64,000 nt of DNA from Rhizoclosmatium globosum (lineage: Eukaryota; Chytridiomycota; Chytridiomycetes; Chytridiales; Chytriomycetaceae), in assembly GCA_002104985.1 (NCBI GenBank), contig MCGO01000172.1, positions 1-64,000 of the forward strand, read 5' to 3'. The translations under genes and the position numbers were made by a program. The first letter of the stretch is position 1. Each line of letters starts with the position of its first letter. Below, in pieces: positions 1-11,900 of this stretch. The notes below the pieces were generated by a model. The model searched no databases. It saw nothing but the letters and a program-made list of their open reading frames with translations, and was not told the origin of the DNA.

Positions 1-1726
1 CTGCATGGAGAGATGGAAATCCAATGTATAAACGTAAAAATACAGCTGTAGGTATTGCATCAACTCCAAGAACTAGATTTACAGTTGTTGATGGTGCCAT
101 CAACATGATGTTTGAAAGTCAAAATCCTAGTGAGGGAATTACTACTCTTGCTCCTGTCAGTAACTGGGAAGCTTTACTCACATCTTTGGGGTTTTCTGTT
201 GAAAGAGAGATAATGTTGGATTGTGTTCACATTGGAGGATTGAAAGCTGTCCCCACTCAAAATTGTGCTTATGAAGGTGTTTTCAAGGTTATAATCTATT
301 CTGGTTTCAAGTATCAGACCATTGATCATGTTGACGCAAAACATGGGTTCAGCAGCATATCTGTTGAGGAAATCATGAACAACTCTGATTCTCTTCGTAA
401 AAAAGTTGTAGCTTTCCAGAACCATCTGCGTAAGGCAGTTGATATGTGTTTTGGGATGCGATGTGAAGTCAGAGGTGAAGAAGGGGCTGTTGCGGCATTC
501 CTGCAGGACTTTAAAAATAAGGTCCAACAGTTTGATCGGCTTGCAAGATCTACACTTTTGATTGTTGAAAGAACAAAGGACTTGATTCAGTACATTGACA
601 TTCGATCACAAGCACTTTTGAGTTTGGCTGACGTTGCTTATGCCTTGCAGTCCCGCCATTCTAGACTAAAACCATACTGGATGGAATTAGCAAATTACAT
701 CCAAAAAGAGTTTCTTTGTTTGGTTTCAAAGCCAAGAGGTTATTACACACCCAACTTTGACTTGTTCACTCTCCATTACTTTACTCAACAAGTCCATGCT
801 TTCGGGAGTGTACCATATCAAGCCTTTCCCCTGCTTCAGATTTTGGCTAATCCACAGTCTCTGAATGATGAATTCAGAGATCGATTGCCAAAGAGTTTGG
901 TTCCCAAGTTTGTTGACAAGGCCGCTCTTGTCAAGTATTCCAAGAAAAAGAAAAGCAAAGGAAAGAATAATCCTGAATCTGTGTTGCATCAGTCATTTGC
1001 CCCTGATAGGGTGGCACATATTATGGATATTGTCAGAACAATACAATCTCAGCCAAGGGTCACAGACATTCTTGTAACACCAAATGCTCGGACTGTTGAT
1101 GAACTAGTTACTCAAATGATAGACATGCTTTTGATGGTCTTATAGAAGATTTGCCTGAAAATATGATTCGGTTTCCTGAAAATATGCAGCAAGTAAAGAG
1201 TCGGAAGATGCTGACTGTTGATGCTCTGAGACTGATTGTTGACAACAAAAATGCTTGCCCCTATCACCTGGTAAAGGGAATATTTGGAAATCGGGTGAAA
1301 TGTTATGACGACAAGTTGGCAAGATTTATCAATTTTGATGAACAAGAAGTGGCTTCCTTTTTTCAGTCCCAACCAAATAGATCAACTAGACTGGGACGTT
1401 ATTCAAAGTACTTTGGATTACTCCTGGAACAACTACGTTCTTTTCAATCTATCATTATTTATGGTAGCAGAAATGAGGCCAATTCAGCCAAGGAGACATT
1501 GAAGAATAAGCTCTTTGCTGAAGCAAGGAAAAGATTTGAGGTATTACCCTGTGGTGATCTTGATCCTAATAATGCAGTTTGGGCATGTTCCAATCTTAAT
1601 TTGCCTGGTGGAAAAAGGATGCAATTCCTGAGAATGTACCATATTGATGGAAGAGGAATGCCATATAATGCCAAGACTAATGGTTTAATTTACATTCCAT
1701 CAGCAAACCAAGATGGAATTGTATAG
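1..1726 (+). pseudogene. 5'-truncated unknown gene with a frameshift
   Basis: The frame is already open at the window edge (readable from base 3), so the gene begins upstream. It runs to a TAG at 1143-1145. The +2 frame continues the protein sensibly across this point (a segment reading HAFDGLIEDLPENM) and then stays open to TAG at 1724-1726, about 190 further residues. No GT-AG pair bridges the two parts, so a single-base loss near 1118-1128 is the simplest reading. The protein has a basic KKKKSKGK patch about 310 residues in and no domain I recognise. It lies beside repeats and transposon genes, so it may be mobile-element related. A sequencing indel would give the same picture. Confidence 0.6.
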
Positions 1727-1797
1727 AATTTAAATTAGATAGGGTTTAGGTGTTGCTTTAAACAATTAGAATAAATTCTACTTTTCTTTTGAATAGT

Positions 1798-2132
1798 ACA
1801 GGACACTTAGGGTAGGGTACAGGACACCAGGACAGGACACCAGGACAGGTTACACAGGACACCAGGACAGGACACCAGGACACAGGACACAGGACACAGG
1901 ACACAGGACACAGGACACCAGGACAGGACACAGGACACAGGACACCAGGACAGGACACCAGGACAGGTTACACAGGACACAGGACACAGGACACCAGGAC
2001 AGGTTACACAGGACACAGGACACAGCACACCAGGACAGGTTACACAGGACACAGGACACAGGACACAGGACACCAGGACAGGACACCAGGACACAGGACA
2101 CAGGACACAGGACACAGGACACAGGACACAGG
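1798..2132. repeat. ACACAGG-type minisatellite
   Basis: About 335 bp of tandem variation on the units ACACAGG, ACACCAGGACAGG and TTACACAGG, in mixed order. The block is purine-rich and open in several minus-strand frames, giving artificial Cys/Pro/Val repeat ORFs. The core ACAGGACA recurs in the hairpin at 2356-2400. Confidence 0.95.
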
Positions 2133-2275
2133 TTACATGGTTGATAGGATAAATGAAGATACAGAACAGCAAACAACTAGTCAGAAGATATAAGTTATAT
2201 GACATCAGATTTATAGAAACACTGCAAATATATAGTAGATTATCTATCAGTAACTACAAGTGAGTCAATGAAAAA

Positions 2276-2345
2276 CACTTTTTAGCTCAGCTGGTAAGGA
2301 TCGAGCACCTCACCCTTAGGGTACAGGTTCAAACCCGGGGCCACC
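2276..2345 (+). repeat. tRNA-like Pol III promoter (SINE-head-like)
   Basis: A perfect A-box-like TAGCTCAGCTGG lies at 2283-2294 and a B-box-like GGTTCAAACCC at 2326-2336. Their 43-nt spacing matches an intronless tRNA. The acceptor stem does not pair and the T stem is mispaired, so this is not a working tRNA. It is best read as the 5' tRNA-like head of a SINE or a decayed tRNA. It is followed directly by a strong hairpin. Confidence 0.6.
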
Positions 2346-2355
2346 TGAGGACAGT

Positions 2356-2400
2356 GTCCTCCTGCACAGGACAGTGTCCTGGTGTCCTGTGCAGGAGGAC
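2356..2400. repeat. perfect 18-bp inverted repeat (hairpin)
   Basis: Arm 2356-2373 (GTCCTCCTGCACAGGACA) is perfectly complementary to 2383-2400, with a 9-nt spacer. It sits just 3' of the tRNA-like boxes and about 50 bp beyond the stop codon of the minus-strand zinc-finger gene. It could be the tail of a short element or a transcript-end structure. Confidence 0.9.
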
Positions 2401-2451
2401 AGTGGGTGACTCATCCTAATCACCCTAATCCAACAGTATAAAACCCTAGCT

Positions 2452-3305
2452 CTAACCCCTAGGTTGGGTTCCAGGCAGAGTTGCCAACTCATTGACTTTC
2501 TCCAAAAATAAACGACACAGAATTACAATGGCCTTTGTGTCTTTTGTCTCATTCAATATGGCAATGTAGTTGGCTGGATTCTTGATTGCATCAACACCAA
2601 ACACCAACTTGTCCCATCCCATCTATTTCACATAGAGTAAGTAATGAACCCACAGGAAAATAAAAGACATACATTATTCAAGAACGGAGTGTTTGTTTTG
2701 CTTGAAGAGGCAATCAAACCAGCAGTTTCCAATCCAGTGGATAAATAAGCTTTTGAACGTGATGCAGCAGTGTTTTTAATCTTCTTCTGTTTACGGGCAA
2801 AGCTCTTGAGTTCCTTGGCTCTCATCTTGGCATCAAAGCCTTCCTCTGGGTTATACATTCTGTAGACACGAGTGTGAACTTTTGTCACTTTGGTTGGCCT
2901 GTATCCCCAGTATGGATTCTTTGGATGCTTGTTTCGACAGTGAACCCTGATGCCATTCTCTGTAACACAAACATAGGCACAATCCAAGCACATGAACCCA
3001 AATATGGCAGGATGAGTCAAGCCACACTTTGCCTTTCTGACATGATTCTGGAGCTTCTCTGGATGGCTTAAAGCAAGGTCACACTTGATGCAGTTGAACA
3101 TGTTGTTGTCTGAATCTCTTGGAATAATTGTGAGTACATCTTCCTCTAAATTAAGATGTGTTATTTATGTTTTCTTTCAAAAGAACTTACGTGTGTAGTC
3201 ATTGATCCAATATCGAACAGAAACAACTCGCTGGTGAACCATCCTCCCATGTTTTGCCAATGCATATTTGTTGCTGAAGGCAGGAACGTCCTTGCACTCT
3301 TCCAT
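2452..3305 (-). CDS. C2H2 zinc-finger protein, three exons
   Basis: Exons 3305-3191, 3145-2673 and 2622-2452 join in phase. Donors are GTAAGT and GTATGT; acceptors are TTTAG and AATAG. The first exon carries a C2H2-like finger (C-x4-C, then F-x5-L-x2-H-x4-H). The second carries two more Cys/His clusters (C-x2-C at its start, then CLDC...H-x4-H) and a basic Lys/Arg stretch. The third exon (56 codons) has no database-like features. The true start is uncertain: the first Cys pair partner lies just upstream of Met3305 in frame, after an AG, so a further 5' exon is likely. Function unknown; nucleic-acid binding is inferred from the fingers. Surrounding repeats suggest a mobile-element origin. Confidence 0.65.
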
Positions 3306-3748
3306 GGAACATTCCCGTTCTGATCTATTGTTGGAAAAAGTGGTAGATAGTAAAAAGGATTTAAAGTCTTATGATCAATGAAGGATAATCAGAAAGGATA
3401 GCAATGCCTTATTTAACATAAAAGATATGGGGCTTTAGAAGGGATGAATAGATGGAGTCCTTCAAGGGCTATGATTTCATGAACCAACCTCCCAACACAA
3501 CCACCCACAGCACATACAACCATCACCATCCCACCATCACCAAACACAGAGAAACCCCCCTTGGCATAACCCCGACCCCTTCAGCCCACTCAGGCATCCA
3601 AAATCTTTGTCGGATCATAAGTTGCATCCTGATGTACAACTCTCTCCGTTTCGAGATACACACAACTCAAGCAGACTCATACTCACCTTTGGGTTTCACT
3701 CATTTTTCCTCTCTTGGTCTGACGTTACAAACTCTTTTTAATCCAACA
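3306..3748. other. no supported gene; possible 5' exons
   Basis: Holds the presumed 5' region of the minus-strand zinc-finger gene and of the plus-strand ORF that follows. A 100-codon plus ORF at 3452-3754 is His/Thr/Pro-rich and low in complexity, so I do not call it. Confidence 0.5.
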
Positions 3749-4247
3749 GTATAGAACCCTAAGGAATGATTGGGCTGGGGATCTTCTGCGAAGGCCAGAA
3801 ACATTGGAGGTGCGAAGTCAGCAGCCGCCACCTCCAGAAATCTCGCTTCTATTTGAGCGGCAGTTACATACTCAGGCCCAGCTTGTTCAAGTCCGTCAGT
3901 CCTTGAGTATTGCACTGGATGTCATCAAAGATCAACAGTTGGCACTTAAGAAGCTGAAGCGGAGCCTCTCCAATATGGCTACTGACTTTACTAATCAATT
4001 GAACCGCATGGATCAAACCTTAAAGGCGCACAAGTGAGCCTGTACATCAGTTCTCACAGCGATTACCCCTGTTGAAACTCCAGCAGCTGCCGCAGAATTT
4101 GCTGGAATTCAAAATGCAACTGATGTAGATCATGAGGAGGAGTCTGATGTTGATGGTGGAATGGATGAAGAAGAGGAAAATGACGAAGTGGAAGATGAAG
4201 ACGACCCTAACACAGGGGACGTGTGGAGTGATGCAATTGAAGGATAA
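3749..4247 (+). pseudogene. acidic-tailed coiled-coil ORF broken by in-frame TGA
   Basis: One frame reads from after a plausible acceptor (CCAACAG at 3742-3748) to TAA at 4245-4247, interrupted only by TGA at 4035-4037. The first part holds a PPPP stretch and a heptad-like coiled coil; the part after the stop is highly acidic (Glu/Asp runs) and ends in TGDVWSDAIEG. No intron of normal length removes the TGA (the only GT-AG pair there is 26 nt). CGA to TGA is the simplest cause. The ORF converges on the transposase, leaving a 7-bp gap, so it is probably the accessory gene of the same element. An upstream exon is likely because no ATG starts this frame. Confidence 0.55.
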
Positions 4248-4254
4248 TATTAAG

Positions 4255-5451
4255 TCAATAAAACCCAATTTTATTCAAATTGCACGTATAATTCACTGTT
4301 GGGTCAAAGGCAGCAGCCTGCACATAACCACACTTTTGGAAAATAGGTCTGAAGTCATAGTTACGGTAATGTACAAAAGCTGATGCAACAATTCGAAGTA
4401 AACTCTTGGCATTCGCTTTTCCTTCGGGGTAAATACGTCTCAGTCGCTTTTTGATCATACCAAAAACCATTTCAATGGGATTGAAGAACGGGCAATATGC
4501 AGGGAGAAAGATTGGAATGACTCCCAACAGTAGATGCATAATCAAATGAGGTGAACGGTGTATAGAAGCTCCATGAAGAATCCAGACAGAATGCAATCCT
4601 GGATAACGACCAACTTTTCCTGAATTCAACGCAAACTTCTTGCAGCACGTTGAAAACTTTGCACGATCGAAAGTGCCTTCGGTGGAAAAGGATTCTAAGA
4701 TTCCATTGCAGCCAATGAAGCACAAAAGGGAAACTCTTGGCAACCGTTGGTACTCCCCACGTAGCATGAGTTTTGTTCCTTTCACAGCGTACCCTCTTCT
4801 GCGAATCATTCCACGATTGTCAAAGGAAACTTCATCAAGGAAGACAAGGTTGTAGAGAGTCCAATCCAAACTGTTGATTTCCCGCATAAACCTCATAATA
4901 TCAGTTTCCTTTACATGTATTGCCCGTCTCTCAACGGCTTTCCATTTGATTCCAAAGGCTGATAAAATTCTCCAGATGTGTGAAACGCTAATGGTACGAT
5001 TCCACTTTGCTTTGAAGGCAGCTTGAGCTTCATCCAAGAATGAGAGCGGATACTTTTGAAAAAACTCTCGAATCCATAAGCGTTGTTCAACCTTGAATTT
5101 CCGCATTGCCTTGGTTTTCAAGCGTGACACACTGCCAGTTTGTCTAAAACGTCGGATCCAATTGCGAATAGTAGCTTGTTGCTTTGCATATATTTTCGCA
5201 ATTTGAGATACTTGCATTTGGTGGATGAAATAGTTGTACAGAGCATGGATCTTAGTGTTCTCACTTGCATGGGTGTGTCGAACAACTTGTTCAATGTCAA
5301 CCAGCATTGGAGTAGTCTTGTACTTTCTGCTACCAGTAGATTGCACACTATTAAAGCTATGGTAGAACTGTTGAAGCTGTGGAAGGCGGTGATGGAACTG
5401 TATGCAATCTCCGCACTTTTTGGGGGGTTGCGGGGATGATGAAAAACGCAA
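4255..5451 (-). mobile_element. IS630/Tc1-mariner-type DDE transposase, catalytic Asp lost
   Basis: 398 residues in one exon. Residues about 60-130 form paired-like helix-turn-helix DNA-binding segments (QATIRNWIRRFRQTG). The DDE core follows: first Asp in VFLDEVSF, then the second catalytic block reads WILHGASIH where the family has WILD-GASIH, then LPAYCPFFNPIE supplies the Glu, 33 residues after the His. The substitution (codon CAT in place of GAT) should abolish metal binding, so this copy is probably inactive although its frame is open. It lies tail to tail with an acidic ORF and downstream of the Mg2+ ATPase gene. I did not find convincing terminal inverted repeats by eye. Confidence 0.85.
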
Positions 5452-5529
5452 ACGAAAATAGCAAACAAAAGTCGCAATAGTCTCAAAACTTTATTTGACT
5501 TCAACTAGAGGGAAAGTATCTTGATAAAA

Positions 5530-8459
5530 TTACAACCACCTTCCCCAAACTCGAATATAAATTGCCTTCCCACCAAGTACAACACACACATATAAGAAAA
5601 TATTCATGAAAATAAATCCATACTGAATTGCTGGAATTACAGCCATTCCTAAAAGACTGCCCATTGGAGTAAAGGGTAAAACCATACCAGCAACACAAGT
5701 AAGACCTGTTCCCAACAGCACTTGCCAAGACGCAGTTGACTGAATAAATGGAATTTTTTCAGTGCGGAGTAAATGCACAATGATTGTTTGTGTCAACAAG
5801 GACTCGATGAACCAAGAGGTCTGGAAGAATCCTAGCGTATCTACACCATCATTCCAACCCCAGTAATTCAAGTTGATAGCAAATGTACTTGCATCAAATA
5901 GAGATGACAGCGGACCAATGCTTACTATAAACATGAGCAAATCAATAATATCCCACTTTCGAGGGATCTCGAGGAAGGATTCATCAACACTATCCCATGG
6001 CATTGTGGTTTGCGAGATATCGTAGAGCATGTTGTTGGTCAAAATCATCATGGCTGAGATCGGTTGGAAGCTTGGAAACCAAAGAGCCGCAACGACATTG
6101 GAAAAGCAGTTACCAAAGTTAGAGGAGGTGGCCATTTTGATGTACTTAACAGTATTTCCGTATACAATTCGGCCAGTACGAACAGCATGGGATAGAATTA
6201 AGAGTGACTTCTCAAGAAGAATAATGTCTGCAGCATCTTTTGCCACTTCAGTAGCCATATCAACTGAAATACCAACATCTGCACATTTAAGAGCAAGAGC
6301 ATCGTTGATACCATCACCCAAGAATCCAACAACTTTGCCTTTGGATTGAAGATGCTCCACAATTTGACGCTTCTGAACAGGTGAAAGCTTGGCAAAAACA
6401 GTTCCAACTTCAACAGCATTCTCAAATTCCTTCTCAGACATTGATTCCAACTGATTACCACTGTAGACATGCGTGACAGGAATTCCAACATCGCGACAAA
6501 TTTTGACAGAAACATTGAGGTTATCGCCAGTAAGAACCTTGACTTCAACAGCCAAATCGCGCAGTTGTTGAATGGCTTCAACTGAGGTTTCTTTGGGTGG
6601 ATCAAGGAATGCAAGACATCCCTGGAAAGTCATATCATTTTCATCCACTTTGGAATATCCAGCCTTAGGAATTGCAAAAGTACGAGTAGCAACACCAAGG
6701 ACACGAAGGCTGTGACCAAAGAAGAATTAGTAAACCTGCTTGCAGTTGTAACAAACATACCCATCATTATTCATCTCATGAATCATTTCAGTAATCTCAG
6801 AAAGCTTTTCCTGAGTGAGGGCACAAGCCAATCCATTATTATCAATGAAGGAGGTAGAGTGTGTTAAAATTTCTTCAACAGCTCCTTTGCAAACCATGAT
6901 AGTCTCTCGTGAAACAGAGTTCGCAACCTTAGTATCGCCTGAATCCTCAGAAGTAGAACCTTTTTCAACTACAACAGAAACGCAACGGCGCTCAAAGTCA
7001 AATGGAATCTCAGCGATGCACTGGTAAGCGTCAACAACTCCGTTGACGACGCCAAAGTCTGCAAAACCTTCAGCAGCAGCATCGATAATAGCTTCATCCA
7101 GAATATTCTTGAGTCCTTCTTGTAAGCAAGAGTTGATAAATCCGAGACTCAATGGCGCCATAGATACATTCCCATCTGCATTGACACTCCTAATCAGAAC
7201 AACTTCGTCCTTTGTTAGGGTTCCAGTCTTGTCTGAACACAACACTTCCATGGCCCCAACATTCTGAATTGATGAAATTTGTTTCACAATGGCTCGGTGC
7301 TTGACGAGTTCTAACGATCCCTTGATCAAGTTCCCATTGATAACCATGGGCAACATTTCAGGAAGGACTCCACAAGCTGTTGCTACACCAAACTCAAATG
7401 CAGAACTTGGATCCTGCTTGCCGTAGTAAATGTCGATCAAGACAATCGCCGTAACCAACGTGACAGTGATTCCAAGAAGAAGGTAAGTTACTTGATGCAC
7501 ACCTCGGTCATAAGCAGTACGAGACCCTTTTTTGCTTAATTCCGAGGCAACGCCAGAGATGAAAGTCCGATCACCAGTGTTCACAACAACTGCAACTCCA
7601 ACTCCAGATTGAACATTAGTTCCCATAAGTCCAATATTGGTACAATCAAAAATACCACCAGAATTGTTTACAGCTCCAGCAGTCTTTTGAACAGGGATAG
7701 ATTCACCAGTCAAGGACGATTCTCCAACCATCAAATCATTGGCGCTGATTATAATACAGTCACCAGGAAACACAGTTCCCGCTGTCAACTGAATCACATC
7801 TCCAGGAACGACAGCCGATCGCTCCAACTTGCAAGGAACAGAAAGAGAGTCTTTCAGCACACGCCTGAATGCGATCACATGCGTTTTATACAGCGCAAGC
7901 AAAGTCTGTGCAGCTGAAGTTGATTTCATTTCCTGTACGAATCGCGAGACAGTTGCGAACAAGAACATAAGCATCAAGTAGACAAAAGGTGGCCAGTTAA
8001 CGTTTCCAGGAATCACGACGTTTGAGCAAGCGAGAACTTTGAGGAAGGTTAGCTAAATTTATGAAAACTGCATATGGTTTGTTGAACTCAACTAATCAAT
8101 AAAATTTGGAATGGATGCGTAGCAGCCAGGAGAAGTAGCGTGTACCAGGCAGGCGGCTTTGTGGCATGAATAATGTTAGGTCCGTACTTGATTAAACGTT
8201 CGGCAGCCCATTCAGAAGTGAGTCCTTGACGATCAGTGAATAACCTTGCAAGGAGCGCATCTGTATCAAGGGAAGCGCAATTCACAAGCATATCTATGGC
8301 TTCGTTGCGAAGGGCCACTTCCTCGAGACGCTTGCGTTCAGCGGGAGAAAAGGTTCGCTTCAAGCGCTGAGCAAAGGACACTGGCTTGGAAGTTTGGGAT
8401 TCATGGGCATCAAATGCAGATGCAGGCTTGAGAGAAAGAGTAAGAGACTTAGAAGACAT
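5530..8459 (-). CDS. Mg2+-transporting P-type ATPase (type IIIB, MgtA-like)
   Basis: Exons 8459-8093, 8036-6761 and 6709-5530 join in phase to 940 residues, the usual MgtA size. Key motifs are intact: actuator TGES (SSLTGESIPV), phosphorylation site DKTGTLT, KVLTGDN, and GDGINDALALK in the hinge. The C-terminal half has the NNMLYDISQ segment typical of the Mg2+ P-type group and about six membrane spans. The expected role is ATP-driven Mg2+ uptake at the plasma membrane or an organelle membrane. The middle-exon acceptor (CAAAG) is weak but is the only choice that keeps phase. The start is the ATG at 8459, giving MSSKSLTLSLKP; a longer frame upstream starts without ATG. Confidence 0.93.
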
Positions 8460-8901
8460 GATGGGACACAAGTTAAGGAGGTTTCTTGGCAGCACTGTGG
8501 TCAAATGATGTTCTCATTAACTTGAGTACAGACGAAAATGAACTTGCTGGAACTTTGAATCAAAGTGATTTCAAAGGACAGCATGAGGGCCGTTTTTAAG
8601 ATGATGCAAATTCAGTGGAGATTATGAGGGTTGTTTGGGGGATCGTTTACGCTGATAAGTCATAAAAAATTCTTTCATCACAAATTAGATCAACTCCCCA
8701 TCCAGATATCCCTGATATACTGTTCACATTATTGTATGGCGAGTTAGCCTATATTGCTAAAAATGTGATACTTCAAAGTTTTGCCACCACAACATAATAT
8801 GAACCTAAGGCTACCTATAGTAGTTGCGCAAAAGCCAAAAAAATATTTAACTTTTTATGTGCTATGATTGGTTTTATTCATGCGTCAACAACGTACCACT
8901 A
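8460..8901. promoter_or_regulatory. promoter region of the Mg2+ ATPase and 3' flank of the SDR fusion gene
   Basis: About 440 bp, AT-rich in its right half, with no credible ORF. It must contain the ATPase promoter and the 3' end of the next minus-strand gene. I recognise no specific operator. Confidence 0.5.
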
Positions 8902-11900
8902 TTACCACGATGAAGCCTGGAAGTTTCGCAACAACACCCCACTCATCAAAACTCCATTGCTGTAACCATCAAAAACAGGTGCCAACACTCGAGCCGCTCC
9001 GTCGTCCACACTTAAAGGTGGAATCACCCCCTTCTTGCCTCCGACTCCTTTTCCATCTTCCATCACAACTGGCCCCATCAACGAAACCCATCCTGGATCA
9101 ACCGCCGTAACATAGATACCATCCTTTGCCCAATCATCAGCAATTGTTTGAGTCAACCTGTTCAACGCAGCTTTAGCCATATTCGTGTGCGGGTGCAATC
9201 CCGTTGTATCGTCAAACCCAGAGCCAGCATCGCCCTGTTTCTGCGTTGCGGAAAAGCTTCCCTCACGCGAAGATACATTGACAACAAACGCGGGATAGTC
9301 GCGAGGGCGAGAAAGAAGAGGCTGCAATCGTTGCATTAAGAGTGTAGGCGCAAGTGAATTCACAACCAAAACCTCGGCAACTTCGCTCAAGGCTACATCT
9401 GGCAAGCTTTGGTTCCATGTAGTCGATGGTCGCATATCAAGAGGATCAATTGACTGTTGCGCAACTTGAAGGTTCCAATTTGGATCAACAGCAGCCTTAT
9501 CGGAAACATCGCCCGGGACTATGAGTGATCGCAGAACAGAACTGGAGAGATCACTTGCGATTGTAGTATCCAGTTTCATTAAAGTTTGTTGGGCCTCATC
9601 CAAAACGACGGGTATGTCACGACGCGCAGCTTCAATCATGCCAACAGAATCAAATCGAACCCAATTTGTAAGAATATGACCAGGCAAGGTTTCTCGCAAA
9701 TCAGACTCAGCTTTCACCATAGGGGCATAATACGCTGCGGGTCTACGAATTGTTTGAGCTGCATTTTGAATCAAGATATCCAGGTGTTCCAATTTCTGAA
9801 CAAGGTGGTTGCAGAACGTTAATACCGATCCCAAGTCTCGCAAATCTAGCCCATACACGTTAAGACGAGACCACCATACTTCTGCATCAGGCTGAGATTT
9901 GAAAGCGTGTAACAAAAGCAACGGGAATCTTGTTGTAATATGAACAGTTGCACCATTACGTAGGAGACGCAGAGCAGCAGCTTGACCAATCTTGATTCTT
10001 CCTCCGGTGACAACTGCATGCTTTCCCGTCAAATCAACGACTTCTTCTCGCTTTTTCAGATTGAAGGATTGACAGTCACTACAAATCGCAATACGCCGAG
10101 GCTTGCTTTCATCCTCTGACCTATTTTCTCCTTGGTTGACATCATCACCTCCTTCATCATTATCGTCGTCGTCGTCATCGTTGTCTGTATCGTCATCTTC
10201 ATTGCTTCCATCATCGTTCTTGTATTCGTCGTCTTTGTCATCTTCGTCCTCATCGTGATTATTCGTACCCCCAACATCATCTTCCTTGCCAACATTTTCC
10301 TCGTCCTCCTCGTCCTCATCATCAACATCAACATCCATTTTATCGTTATCTACATCATCAACATCTTCGTCCTGCTGCTTATTCGATTTTTTGACGTTAA
10401 CCTTCAATTTTACATGTTCCTCGTCATTCACAGCATCTCCAACATCTTTCTTGCACATATAGCACAAGTGGAACCCAGTAGCAAACTGCACACGTCTTCC
10501 AATTACTCCATCTTTCAAGAACTTGAACTGCATTGGAACAAAGTTGCCCTTCTTTGTCATAATCTCCTTTCTGAATCTGGAAAGATTACTTGTAGTCGAA
10601 TGCAACAACCTGTTAACCAATGGTGCACGATCTCTCATCTTTGCCCAATTACTTGGCTGCTCGAAAGTCTGAATTTGTCCAATGAGGTCTGATGGACTAC
10701 TGTGTGATCCATAGAGCAGAGGTGCAGGTGTATAATCCATACCCATCAAATTGACTGCAGGCTCCAAATCAGGATTTCCCAAGTCAGGATCAAATCGTAG
10801 CGGAATCCATTCATCGTCTTCAAAGTCGTCATCGTTGTTGTTGGTTTTTTCGACCTTCTTAACTTCAACCTGTGCAGGAAACCCACGTTCAATAACTTCG
10901 CGAACGGCACGCGATGCGTCAACGTCACAACGAGGAAAGTGTCTACAAATCTCAAATGCGAGGGTATTAAATCCACGAGTCGAATACTTGAGCATACGTA
11001 TACAACGGGCACGGTCTTGCAAGGATTTCGTGTCCACAAAGTTTGTCCGAGTGTTAAAAGCCCTCAATGAACGTGGAGTCGCATAAACAGTGGTGCCGTC
11101 GTAGTACACAGTAACACAATCCAAGTCAAATGGATACACCACTTGCTCTGGGGCACGAACGACAGGAAGCATAAGTTGTGTATGTCTCACGGGGTGTACA
11201 CCTGCCAAGAGTGAATACACATTAAGGATGATAAACAAATTTATCTATTACACACCCGTGATTGTTATACTGTTGGTAGTTCGAACGGTCCATAATAATT
11301 GAAGTCTCGCCTTGACGGCTTCCTGCAATATAGAATTCCATCCACGTTCATCAGTAGGTACCCGAGTAGTAAATCGATCTTTTGGCTGTCTCAAGTCGGA
11401 TTCATGAAACTTATCGATGAAGGACTTGAAACCGATTACACCAGCCTCCTCTGCTTTGCGTGCGTCAATCTCTGCTTTCACGCCAATAAACCAATCATAA
11501 TCAGGATCACTCTCGTCAGGTTCAGTAAAGATCCAGTGTCTTTTGTACCTATTCATACATTTGAAGTGTTGTTAATACAGTCTTTTCAAAATTTAATGCC
11601 TACATTCGCTTATCAATGTACTTGGCAACATTAGCTTTGGTACGATTTTCAAGCACTCCATGGTAGACCTTTGGCAAATGGTCTAAAGCTTTATCGACAG
11701 AGGTATCTCCTTTCCCACAAACGAAAAAGACATCCACGTCAGACCCAGCATATGGAGAATTGGAGCCACATAGGTGAGTAAAAAGAGCACGGTCCAACAC
11801 ATCTGATACACGTCGAACAAAACCGGCATAGAATTCGATTAAATCGACAATTTCAGGAGGAAGACGATTCAGGATGGAGCCAAGAACACGACGGTAAAAG

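Noticed and set aside
1758..2205. Cys/Pro/Val-rich minus-strand ORFs
   Set aside because: They are translations of the ACACAGG minisatellite in three frames, with no other coding sign.
2276..2345. A functional tRNA gene
   Set aside because: A and B boxes are fine but the acceptor stem does not pair and the T stem has mismatches.
3452..3754. 100-codon plus-strand ORF
   Set aside because: Low-complexity His/Thr/Pro composition; no start context or homology evident.
10056..10692. Met/Thr-rich and Val/Ile-rich ORFs on both strands
   Set aside because: They mirror the Asp/Glu/Asn codons of the acidic linker in the SDR fusion gene.
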